A program made the position numbers and the translations under genes. Shown in pieces: positions 27,301 through 39,900 of a stretch of 64,000 nucleotides of DNA (positions are counted from its first letter, which is position 1; each line of letters begins with the position of its first letter). The notes beneath the pieces were generated by a model that had not been told where the DNA came from, made no database searches, and saw only the letters and a list, made by a program, of their open reading frames with translations. The DNA is from Akebia trifoliata (lineage: Eukaryota > Streptophyta > Magnoliopsida > Ranunculales > Lardizabalaceae), in NCBI GenBank assembly GCA_017979445.1, contig CM030706.1, forward strand, positions 12,448,967 to 12,512,966, read 5' to 3'.

Positions 27301-30300
27301 TTTTGATCCTTTCAAGCATGCCCCTGAGTTCAGAGGTAAGATCTTTTGAGTAAATCTACTGAATAATACTGAATGTTAATATTTGGCTCTGTTTTTTAGA
27401 AAGGAAAAGATTGCGTGTATCTGGAAACCGTGAACCAGGAAATAGAAGAGCTATGTCAATGAGAGAGAATCTTTTTGCTAACCGTAAGATCTCGTATAAT
27501 GTTAGATCTGTTGTACATTTCTTCCCATAAAAAAAAATAAAGATTACCAAAACTGATCTTATCTCTCCCATTGCTTCATCAGCAGGAAAAGTTGCTCCTG
27601 GTTTTGGAATTGGAGCACTAGAAGAACTTGACGCTGAAGATGAGGATATCTATGCTTCTGGTTAGTATCACCATGTTTGGAATTAGCAATTTCAAATCTT
27701 CTAATGGTAATTATATATATATATATATATATATATTTTAATATTATATAGCATTTACAGTTTTTTCTTGAAGGCTACTGTGCCATTTAGTGATCGTATA
27801 TGCTTATTTCATTGAGGAATCTCGAATTCTCGATTGATGCATAAAATTTTGTTAGAAGCTAAAAAGAAGAGTCAAAGATAGGAGGCCAAGCAGACCTGCC
27901 TAAAAAAGATTTTTTATTTTTTTAATAATCAAAGGAATATATTAAAAATGTAGTCGAGGATCAGCTAAGGATACAACTGAACATAAAAAAAACAAAAAAA
28001 GCAATTAAGGAGAAGATAGACTGCTTTATATGATGTCATCGGACTTCCCATATGATGATTCAATTCTAAGTCTGTGAGTCCTTTCTAGTTTGAATCAAGT
28101 TGCTCAAGCCAGCTTTCTAAGCATAGGAAAATAATTGATGGTTGATTAGAACTTGGAAGTTTTTTGAAGTGGCATGATTTGAACTTTTATATTGGGAATT
28201 TTACAAGTGGGCAGATTCTTGAGAAAAAAATAAAATAAAAAGCACTAGCCAGCAATTATGTATTACATGTTGAAAATGCTGGACACCTTGAAAAACTAAG
28301 CATTTTATACTGCTTTCTGGCATAAAGAAACTCTTTTAGGGTTTAAAGTCAGTGGCCTTCACTCATAGAGAGTGATGGGCTGCCAAGGACATACGGTTTG
28401 GTTGAAGAAGAGGTAGGGCTTGAGTCACAGACTGGGCTTTGTCTTGATGGGCTTGGATTTGAAGAGGGTTTTGGCTTTTGTTTCCCAAATTTGAACTTTG
28501 GGTGTCAAAGTCCGTTTCAGATTTTAAGTCGTCTAAGCTCTCCAGGAGATAGACTTTGCTAGTGAAAGGGGTTTTCAGATCAGAAGCTTTTGTGCTTGAG
28601 AGAAGCCTTGGGGTATTTCCTTCTCCTCCTCCACTCATCTTCAATGAAGGCTTTTTGATTTTTTATGTTCTTTGATGTTAGTTGCTATTCGAGATCAAGC
28701 TACTTACAGTCGAAGGTTGCTTCACTGGCCTTTTTAGGTGGGTTATGGTTCTTTGACAGGGGTGATAGGTTTATTGGGTATTTGTTGGGGAGTGGAACTG
28801 CAAATTTCTTTTTTTGACCTTGGTCAGGGAGGGCAGTGGGATATCTTTCATTGGCTATCTCTAAATCCTAGCCCTAGACTTCTTTTGACTGAAGATCAGA
28901 AAGTTATGTCACCTATGAGTCTTACGTGTTTCGAAGGACTCAAGATCAACGGCGTTTATAACTTTGATACCAGATTCTCAGGACTTAGGTGACGGGGAGA
29001 TGGAGAATGCTATTTTTCAACAAGAAGCTACTTTTCTGTCAATGGGAAGGCCTCTACAACCCAATTTTCAGGAGCTAGCGAATCGGTTTCCTTCAAATAT
29101 GATACAGGCAGGGTTAACAGTTGGTTTGTCGTTGGAAAAAGCTGGTGAAAAGATTCTGGTATTCGTAAATGTTGCTTTTAAGAATAGTAAGGAGGTAAGG
29201 TAGCTTACGGAGAGTTATAGGTCATGTTTCAGTTGACGCCCAGAAAGCACAAAGTCCTTTAGAGGACGATTGGAGACAGAACGATTGATCACAATGTTGA
29301 AGTTTCGAGAACAACCACTGAGGAACTTGTCGAGGTTGACTCTTGTAGTATGGATAAGAAAAAGGCTAGATGGACTAGGGAGGTCCGAGAGCTGCATAGA
29401 GACTTGGAGGAGTTTCCATTAATGTCCACTTATTCGAGGAAGGGACAAAGACTTTTGGTGAACAATGTATGCTAAAATTCTCCCATGGAATGTTAGTGGT
29501 CTTAATGACAGATTGAAGAGGTCGGCTGTAAAGGCTTTGATCTGGTTTGAAGTGCTGCAGATAGTGGTCTTACAAGAATCTAAATTGGAAGTGGTGAATG
29601 ATACGATTAGTAGAGAGTTATGGGGGATTATAGAAAAGAGGTGGAGTTTTCTTCCATCCATTGGCGCGTTTGGAGGTATTATCGTTATGTGGAATAAGAA
29701 GTACATTGAAGTGGAAGAAGATCTTATTGGACCTTTCTCCATCTCAGTCCTTTGTAGGCTAGTGGGGGATGATTTCTGGTGAGTGTTTATTGGGGTGTAT
29801 GGTCCTTCTCGTTATGGTGATTGGTCTCAATTTTGGGAAGAGTTGGAGGATGTCAGTTTTTGATGTAGATAGGCTTGTTGACACTTATCTCAATGCCTAT
29901 GATTGAGTTAAGAAGCGTCGAAGAAAGAAATTGGTGACATGGACTGAGTCAAATCTGTTTGATCGAGTCTACTCGGTTTGACTGGGTCAAATCAATCCAA
30001 TCTTTGACCAATCCTCAAGACCTAATCCAACTTCTCTTAGGACTCTTTCTTTTATTGAGTTTCTATTTTTTAAGTTGCTTAAGTAGTCCTAGTTAATTTC
30101 TATTTCAATTTTAGAAAGTTTATTTTCCTAGTTAGTTTTTAATTTGTTTTATGTTTCTGTTCTTTTTTAAAATTTGTTTTTATTCTCTAGGTTATAATTA
30201 GATGTCCTTTTAGATGTCCAAATTGAGTTCTAATAGGATTAGAATGCTAGTAATATATTATAGATAGATTAGGAAGTTACTTTTTAGTATTTTAGAAGGT

Positions 30301-30890
30301 TTATAAGTTGTTATGAAGGAGCTCCAATAAACATATTTAATAGTTAATTTTTTTGAAGATTGATTAATAAAAGAAAAAGAAGAGATTTTTCTTCCCTTTC
30401 TTTGTTTTTTTTGTATTTATTTTGAGCATAAGAATCCGGTATTGGTTCTTAATTTTAGTGTTTCCGATTGATTTCCATCAATCTCAAACCTAGATTGAAG
30501 TTTCTAGTTTGTTTTGCTTGACATAGAGATTCTTCATTACTCTTAGTTCTTAGGATTTTACCCCTGAACCATATTTTTAATATAGACTTTAGGTTTGTAT
30601 GTTATACCATATAAGAATTTTTGTTGGGAGTTGCCTTGGTGTTTGGGTGGAGACTTTAGGATGTGTTTGATTGCATGAAAAATAAAAATCCATGGAAAAA
30701 TGATCGTGGAAAAATGATTAGGATGAGAAACTTGAATCTATTGTTTGATGTTATTTTAGAAAAATAAGAGGGAAAAAAAGAGAAGAAGAGGAAGAGGAAG
30801 GGGAAGGGGAAGGGAGAGAGGAGGAAGAAGAAGATGAGGGAGAAGAGGGGAGTACATGGTGGTGGCGGAGGTGAGGGAAGAAGAAGAGGA

Positions 30891-30925
<35 letters not shown>

Positions 30926-33900
30926 CGCCGATGGCAGCGTTGGTGAGGTTGAGTGTGATGGTGTTAGTGGTGATGATGGTGGTGGTGGGGAAGAAGAAAA
31001 GATGAGTTAAGGTTTAATTTGGGAATGGAAAATAGAGATGGATTTTGTATGGATGGGAAAGTGAAATCAAGTTTGTCAGACTTTTGGATGTGGGTGGAAA
31101 ATGACTTTCCATGGAAAAATGCAATCAAATACAGGAAAATGTCCTTTTCCACCCTATTTTACTTGTGTAATCAAACATACCCTTAATGTCATTCATTTCT
31201 ATTTTGAAAAGTTGGGAGGCTCCCGTATTTCTTTGTGGATGTCTTGTTATGGAGAGAGTGAATTCGATTGGTTTGATCGATATACCATTGAGTGGTGGCC
31301 ATTTTACTAGTCAAATCGGCAAGAGAGCCCAATATTTAACAAGTTGGATTGGTTTTTGGTTTCTCCATGTTGGGAGGAAAGGTTTAGAAGAATAGTCCAA
31401 GAAGTGGTGCTAAACCCAACTTTTGATCATTTGCCCTATTTCTTTGATTGTGGGTGAAAATTGAAGTAAGCCAATGCCGTTTCGGCTTGAGAATGTGTGC
31501 TTGTTGCATCCAAATTTAAAGAAATGATAAAGAAGTGGTGGGATGAGTTGTCTTTTGGAAGACTGGGAGTGGTGTTTAGGAGCAAGCTTAAAGCTTTTAA
31601 GGAGAATTTAAAGAAGTGAAACAGTCCAAGAAGTGGTGCTAAACCCAACTTCTGATCATTGCCTTATTTCTTTGATTGTGGGTGAAGTTTGAAGTTATCC
31701 AATTCCGTTTCGGCTTGAGAATGTGTGGTTGTTGCATCTAAATTTAAAGAAATGATAAAGAATTGGTGGTACAAGTTGTCTTTTGGAAGACTGGGAGTGG
31801 TGTTTAGGAGCAAGCTTAAAGCTTTTAAGGAGAATTTAAAGAAGTGGAATAAAAAAGTTTTTGGCTCTGTGGATGATAAATTGAAGATGCTATTGGGGGA
31901 AATTAATGACCTAGATAGAAAAGAGGAGTTAGGGAGTTGGATAGGGAGGGTAGGGGGGAAAAGAGAAGATTTGAGGGTGGAATTTCAGAAGGTGGTAGCA
32001 ATGAGTGAGTTGTCGTGGAAGTAGAAATAAAGGGTTAAGTGGTTAAAAGAGGGAGACAACAACACACGATTTTTCCATAGAATGACCAATTACCACAATA
32101 GGGTGAACTATATTTCAAAGTTGAAGATCTGTGGTGAGTGGAAAATGGGTGATTCTGACATGGCTAATGGAGTTGTAGAGTTCTATAGGGATTTGTACAC
32201 AAATTTCCTGAGGCAGCCCTTGCTAAATAATTTACAGTTTGAGTGCATATCAACGGATCAACGAGCTTGGTTAGAAAGTCTGTTTGAGGAGGAAATGTTT
32301 TTCATAATTAAGGGCATGGTGAACGATGAGGCACATGGGCTAGATGGCTTTTCTACGGCTCTTTTTAAATGTTGTTGTGATATTATCAAGGTTAATCTAG
32401 TAGCAGTTGTAGAGGAAATCTTTAGAGAAGGCTTTCTTGACCATGGTTCCAATTGTACCTTTGTGGCTTTGATTCTAAAGAAGAAAGGTGCAGTTTATAT
32501 TTCAGATTTTCAACCGATTAGTTAATTGGGTCAATTGATAAGATATAGTCCAAATTACTAGCATCAAGATTGAAAAAGGTGATTCATTGTGTTATTGGTC
32601 CGTTTCGGGGGGCTTTTGTGGCAGGGCGACAAATCTTGAATGGTGTTTTCATTGCAAATAAGTGCGTTGATTTAAGAAGAAAACTTAATGAGCTGGGACT
32701 TGGTTGTAAGATAGATCTTGAAAAAGCTTACGACCATTTCAATTGGTCTTTCCTTGAGTATATGCTTCAAGGGATGGGGTTTGGTACTTTATGGATCAAA
32801 TGGGTGATGAAATGTACTTCTCCTTCCTTTTCTACTTTTGGTGAATGCGGCTCCAAAAGGGTATTTTAAGAGTTCAAGAGGTTTAAGACAAGGTGATCCG
32901 TTATTACCTTACTTGTTCTTTGTGGTAATGGAAGCTCTTAGTAGAATGACCTCAAAATCGATGCTCAATAGGAGCTTGTCGGGTTTCAAAGTTGGTAGTT
33001 AAAGGCATCTTATATCCCATTTACTGTTCGGGAACATATGTTCATTTTTTTAGACTATTTGATTTCATAGTTGTGTTCCTTAGTAGCGTTCTTGGGTGTT
33101 TTGAGGCAGTTTCTCGTATCCTAGTAAATCTCAATAAGATTATGGTGATTGGAGTTTGTGTTCGCATGGGGTCGATGTGTTTGCGGCGTAGTAGGGTTTA
33201 AGGTGGGATTTTTACCTATCTCCTATCTTGGTCACCCTCTTGGTGTGGGTTCTAGAAGTTAGGAGATATGGGATCCAATTTTGGAAATAATGGGCAGAAG
33301 GTTAAGTACTTGGAAAGCATGGTACTTATCTAAAGGGGGAAGTTGACGTTAATCAAGAGCACCCTAGCTAGTATTCCCAACTATTTCTTGTCTTTATTTT
33401 CTATCCTAGGGATGTACATTTGGGTAAACTCAAATCGGATCGAACCAAATTTTCGGGTTCGGTCTGGGTTTGTCTAAAATCGAGACCAACTCGGAAATCT
33501 TGGGTTAGGTTTGTGTTCAAGTTCCAAAGGTCAAAATCGAACCAAACGTTTCGGGTATTTTCAGGTTCGGGTGAACCGAAATTCAAAAGTGCATTATAAG
33601 GGAGTTGAACCAAGGATGTGGCAGAGCCACCACGTCTCACCAACTCGCCAAGTTAGCATTTGTGCTAAAACTTATAAAAATAAACATATTATAATTACTT
33701 GGTTTTCATTTTGGTTTTTGTTCCATATAACGGGTTCGGTCCGATTTTGGAGGGGTCAACCTAGACTCGAACCGAATCTTCTCGGTTTCGGTTTGGTTTA
33801 AACCTAATCGGGTTCAGTTTACTTTTTTGGTTCAGGTAACAGGTTTTTGGGTAAAATGTACACCCCTACTCTATCCCCTGTAGTTAGGAACTAAAAATAG

Positions 33901-36900
33901 ATAAGATTTGTAGTGATTTCTTTTGGATAAGGAGAACAAAATAAAGTTTCATTTGGTGAGTTGGAAGATCTGCTTGCCTAAACTTAAAAGGGGTTTGGGC
34001 CTACAAAGTTTGTTACGATGAATTCTGCATTACTATCTAAGTGGTTGTGGATATTTGGTGAGGAGGAGGGTAATTTGTGGAGAGAGGTGGTGGCTAATAA
34101 GTTCGGGTTGGGGAACAAACAAAGCCAAAGGGACGTATGAATGTGTGGTTTGGAAAGGAATATTGTGTCGTTTACCATCTTTCGAAAGAAAGTTAAAATT
34201 TAATGCAGGGAGGGGAAATATGGTTTGCTTTTGGGAAGATAAATGACACGCCCCAAAATCCCAACACGAATCCCTATGATTCATCAGTCAGAATCTTGAG
34301 GTGTGAGGTAACCAACCACACAACCTGATAGAACATTCACAAACAATAATACTTTCGGAAAAGAAAATATACGCAGCGGAACAAATATTTGACTAACATC
34401 TAAACAAGAGTCTAGAGTAAATGGAAACAACCGCCAAACACTGATATCATCAAAATCCTCAATTTCATAATACATTAAATTTCAAAATAATTTCTAAACT
34501 AACATAGTTTTTATCTACAAGCAAAAATCGCTAGGATCCTCTACTAATCCTCAAAGACACGGCGGTGGCAAGACATCATTCTGGTCCTCCTCAGGGACCT
34601 CCTCAAAGGACTCTTCAAAGAACGGCTCCTCAATAGCTGAATAATCTGTAAGGGGAAGGATAGGGTGAGTAACAGGGGAATGTTACTCAGCAGGATGAGC
34701 GCTGTTCTAACAACGAGTCATACATGCACGAGTAATCATTTGAACAGTTAAATAATGCAAGTTTTTCATAATGTAACATACAATAAATGTTTAAGTATAT
34801 TCAATAAACAGTTATAATAATTTTAATCTATCATTTTTATTATTTGGAGTGACCTATGCATCTTTCAAATAAAAACATCTATCAAACATCACAAAATAAG
34901 GAAAAGATACATAATAAGAAAACGGCGGTGTAGTTGATAAGAGAGCAGAGGAACACGTTGACATAATCGCCTCGGTTATGGCAATTCGTTATTCTAGACT
35001 TCCAATCCGACATGGAATCCCAACGTTATAATATGATTTTGAGGTCGGTCTAGCATACCACAGTTGGATGATCATTTATCCGGCTCAGACTGACCGTTGA
35101 CTAAGAACCCAATACTGAGTTCAACTAACGGTGTGGTCAACCGTTTGACTACTACAAACTAACAGTGATCACTAATTAGCCCAAGAGACCCCTCGCGTCG
35201 AAGCCTATCAAGAGGCAATGCATGTGAACACCGCCTACCTCTACACTATACAGAGACCGCATTTACATACAACGTTTCCCATGAAATAAGTAGGAGAAAT
35301 TCCCGGATCTCATAAGCTGTAATATGTTCTAAGGTATCCCATACTACCGAAGAGCATATGACATCTAGCGTTATCCTAGCTTGACTCGCCTATTTCGGAT
35401 ACACAACAACGCGTCACTCTTTATGGGTTTTCTACGAATCTTTTCTGATAAACAAAATAGTTTATTTTGTATATAGTATATCATTTTTTTTTAATCGAAA
35501 ATACAAAGAAAGTCTGGTAGTACCCTCCAGTGACAATCATTTGTCATTTCCATCCATCAACCATCTCATCCTTTTATCTATCTATGACGTTTTATGTGGT
35601 ATGGCCACTACACAGAACTGGAGGCACTGTCCCATCAATCAGTCGAGAACATACGTTTTCTTTATTCATTCATCAATCAAATCGATCAATCTATCATCTA
35701 ATTTCTTACATATCTATCAAAGTAATTTCACTTTTAAAGTAATTCGAAACTCATAAAGCATCAACCAATTCCATTTGATGGATTTGATTGAATCGAAGGA
35801 CTCAGAAAACACTATAAAACCATAAGACATAAAAAACTAGAGATCTTGAAAATTTGGCTAAGTGTTAAAAAAAATGAATTTTCAAAGTTATCGAAATTGC
35901 CTCGACAATATGAGAAACACCATAAAAATTTTTCTTACTCAATTCAAAGGAACTCTTAAGTATCGTGTTTTGAAAATCGGGAGAAAACGTTGAATTTTAC
36001 GTTTTGTTTTTGAAACCAAAAATCACATTTTGATATGATGAGATTTGGATCTTAAAACCATTCCCAATGTTTCGAAATGGGGGTAAAACCTTAACTTTAT
36101 TAAAGAACTTAAAGTAATTAAAAATTACTTCAATGTTTTTAATGAAATAAAAGTAGGAAATGGGTATACATATTATATGGAAGCAACACAAATAAAAATT
36201 GGAACTAAACTCAACATTTGGATTTATTTATTTATTTCCGAATTGCTGATTTTTTTGTCGAAACTTAACAAAAATCGATACAAACCTTATACTACTCATA
36301 AAATGCATAAAATACATCAATTAAATCAAATGAACTAAAATAAATAAAAAATAACCATGCAAACATGATCCAATACGTTCAAATATGTATAAATGTGATG
36401 AAATAATCGATCTATCAAAGTTCGTATGGATTTTCTATGAAATTATTGCATGATTAGAAGGTAGAAGGGAAGGCAACCTACATCGGGCTATATTCGACGG
36501 TTGAACGGAATTTAAGATCTCCTCTGGCCAATCTCTAAATTTTTCTTTCGACGAAAATCGAATTTCTTTGCGTCCACGTGTAGTCCTTGTCGACGTGCAT
36601 GACTTTCCTTCTTGCGGGAAAGCTTGAATCGTTCTAGTTCGACGTAGATCTGAGTTGTAAATTTTGAGGAAAAATGGATGGATTTTGTTTGGAGAGAAGA
36701 ATAAGAAAAAAATCAGATTTTTCTAATAGAATTTAGATATTTATAATTTAAGTGGGACATAAGCGTCATTTCGGGAGTTGTTTTTCCCGAATGTCGATTT
36801 AGATAATCTTATACTTTATTTCGGGTTATTTTTCGATACGAATCTAATGGTATGATCGGATTCCTCAAATTATATCTCTAAAGTGTCGTTACCAATTTGG

Positions 36901-39900
36901 TATTTACTTGATGCAAAATTCGAGGATTTAGTAACTTTTTCGATTGATTTCTGATTAAGTCATGTTTATAGGCTAAAGTATGTTTCTCAACCCTTTTGAA
37001 TCTATTGGTGAAGTTAATTTTTCTCAAATATTAAAAATTAAAGATTCATACTTTTGAATCAACGTAAAAACTTAAAATTCTTTCCTCGAGATACATATTA
37101 AGATTTTTAGGTCATTACAATAAATGGTGTGAAGATACTCCCTTGAGGGACCTTTTTGAGGTTTCGGTAAAAAAATGGATGACTGCTGACTCTTCTTGGT
37201 GGGTGATGATTTGGAGAGGGCGTGAGATTTTGGTTTTAGGAGAGAGATTAATGATTGAGAATTGAATAGTGTAGAATGGCTTTAGAGATAGTTGATGCGG
37301 GTATTGCTGATTTTGGGATAGAAGACTGTTGGTTTTTGGGAAGGTACGAGATATGGAGGTTTTTCTGTGCATTCCATGTATATGGTTGAGTTATCGGCCT
37401 CAATGTGCACCTTTCCCGCCTCAGTGATTTGGGGTACAATGGTTCCTTAAAAAATTTCTGTGTTTGTGTATCAAGCATCGTTGGGAGGCTAACAACCATG
37501 GACCAACGTATTCGAAGAGGTTTACAGACGCCAAATTGTTGTGTTTTGTGTGCGAGGATGCAAAGACAATGGATCATCTTCTTCTACATTGTGTTTTGGC
37601 GCATCGTTTGTGGTCTTATTATCTCAGCCTTTTTGGTATGGATGGTTGTCTGCCATGAACAATCAATGACCTTGTTGATCTGTGGATTTTTTGGGGTTCT
37701 CCTTTAAGACGTTCAAAGCAAATTCTGTGGAGCCTCTTGTCCTTTGCCTTTTCTTTGGGACTTTGGAAGGAAAGGAATAGTCAGATATCTGAAGGAAAGG
37801 AAATATCTTTTGACGAGCTCAGTTTTAATGTGTTGGGGTTGCTATTTTTCTGGGGAAAGACTTGTAAAGAGTTCAAGTGGCTTTTCTTTGTAATTTGGGA
37901 GATACGTAGTTTCCCATATGGTTTTTTTCCCTTTTTTCTTTTTTTGATAAGTTTTGTATCTTGAGGGCCAATCATGTCCCCTTTATTTCTAATATAATTT
38001 TAACTTATATATATAAAAAAATTGTTTATGAGATTCCACTTATAGCTACTTATGTTGGAGGGCTACAAGTGCAAAATGCTACTTTGTTGAAATATTATTG
38101 TGACTTTCTCACTTGTGGGTGTTGAAGAATTCTATCAGTTATTAATCTGGACCCTTCCCAGTATTAGGGGAAATCCTTTTGTCTCCAGTTAGATGAACTA
38201 GTTTTACCTCTCCTAAGACTGCTTTTTGGTCAGGTTTTGATTTTGAAGAGAGTGTTCAAGAAATCGAAGAGCCTTCAAGAATTTGCATGGACAACAATAA
38301 GCAGAAGTTGGGGAAAAATGAACAAGGTGTTCTGCCTGGTTTTAAACTTGCATCAAATTCTGATTACCAGTTGGAAAGGTAATTGGTGGTAGTAGTTGTA
38401 TCATGGGCCCAAATTGAATTATTTTTTGGTCCAGAACCAGTTTACGGCGTTTGCTATGTCACATCATCTATCTTTTTTTTTTCTTTAAATATTGTTCACA
38501 TACTAATTTTCAAAATGTTTCAGATTCGATCCTCCAGTTATTTCAAGTGATTTTGAGCCCCATCACAAATTCCTTGCTCCTCTTGAGATTGAGATTGGAA
38601 ACAAGCTTAGTAGTGGCCCACCTCCTCCTGAGGTTCCTCCTCCAGAGGGGAACAATCTAAGACTGTTGATTGAGGGATTTGCGACTTTGGTTGCTCGTTG
38701 TGGTAAATTATTTGAAGATCTATCCAGGGAGAAGAATAAGGAAAATCCACTATTTTGTTTCCTTTCTGGAGGAGATGGTCATGAGTATTATGTGAGAAAG
38801 CTGTGGGAGGAACAACAAAAACGTAGTGATGATCAGACAAAGCAACACTTGGATATGAAATCGGCACCAATTGTGCAGAAGATGACGGCAGAAAGCCGTG
38901 GGAAGATTCTAGGTGAAAGGCCCTTGGAAAGAACCTCCAAGGATTCTTCTTCTAGTTCATCTGTTGTTGCTTCTGCAGATGTCATTCAGCTCCAGTTCAA
39001 TCTTTCAGATACATTTACGAAACCTGCAGCTCTTGTGAGTCTATAAATTGCTACTAATTCTAATTTTGTAGTTTAGTGAAGTTTTATTATTTTCTTGTGG
39101 GGCTATATAGTCATAGAAAGCTAAGATTAATATATACATTTTTATTTGTTTGGATTATAGAGTGAATTCCTAGAAGCTGCGAAACCTTACAAAGATGATC
39201 CTGCAAAGCAAGAAAGGTTTGAGCAGTTTCTCAAGGAGAAATACAAAGGAGGACTTCGCTCTACTGATTCTGGAGGAAATAACAATATGTCAGAAGCTGA
39301 TCGTGCTCGTGAGAAATTGGATTTTGAGGCTGCTGCTGATGCAATCCAGAAAGGACAATGGGGCTTATCAACTAAGCTTTCTTCTAACCAGCATTTTATG
39401 GAGAACTCATTGACTGCAAATATGCAGTTTATATCTGGTGGGATGGAGGTAGGTAATATGCCCCCTCACAGTTGCGCTTGTTTGTTACATTGATTTGAAA
39501 GTTCATAGAAATCGAATTCATGTTGATCACTAAAATGAGTGTTTGCAGCAAACCAAAATTCCTCAAGTTGAAGAACAGATAAGGAACAAAATGTACCCTA
39601 AGCGGGAAGAGTACCAATGGCAACCTTCATCTATTCTATGCAAACGTTTTGATATTATTGATCCATACATGGGGAAGGTACCATGATGAGCTTTATTCAT
39701 TTTCTTACATGCTATTTTCTTCATAGTCGAAGTCAGTTTTGTCATTCTAATATGAATAATCATTGTCACAAAGTTGGGGGTTGGGCAAGGGGAAAAATCA
39801 AGGAAAAAGAGCAAAAATTGAGAAAATAAAAAATATATATTATTAATTATGGAAATACAGAAATGCGAAAGCGAGGGAGGAAACAATCTATCTCTATGAT

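Larger units (their letters stand above)
28640..38020 (+). mobile_element. L1-like LINE, plus strand, broken by four insertions
   Basis: Read in order: an ORF1-like region (about 28738-29200), an endonuclease N-terminus (29465-29860), its GGDFN motif just before the MITE (about 30631-30658), the endonuclease C-terminus (31186-31460), reverse transcriptase (about 32040-33400), and the zinc-binding C-terminus (37440-37960) with an A-rich end near 38000-38020. Inserts: LTR-like 29861-30620, PIF MITE 30659-31182, hAT MITE 33407-33868, solo LTR 34244-37119. Many stops and frameshifts, so inactive. Same strand as TGH. Confidence 0.8.
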
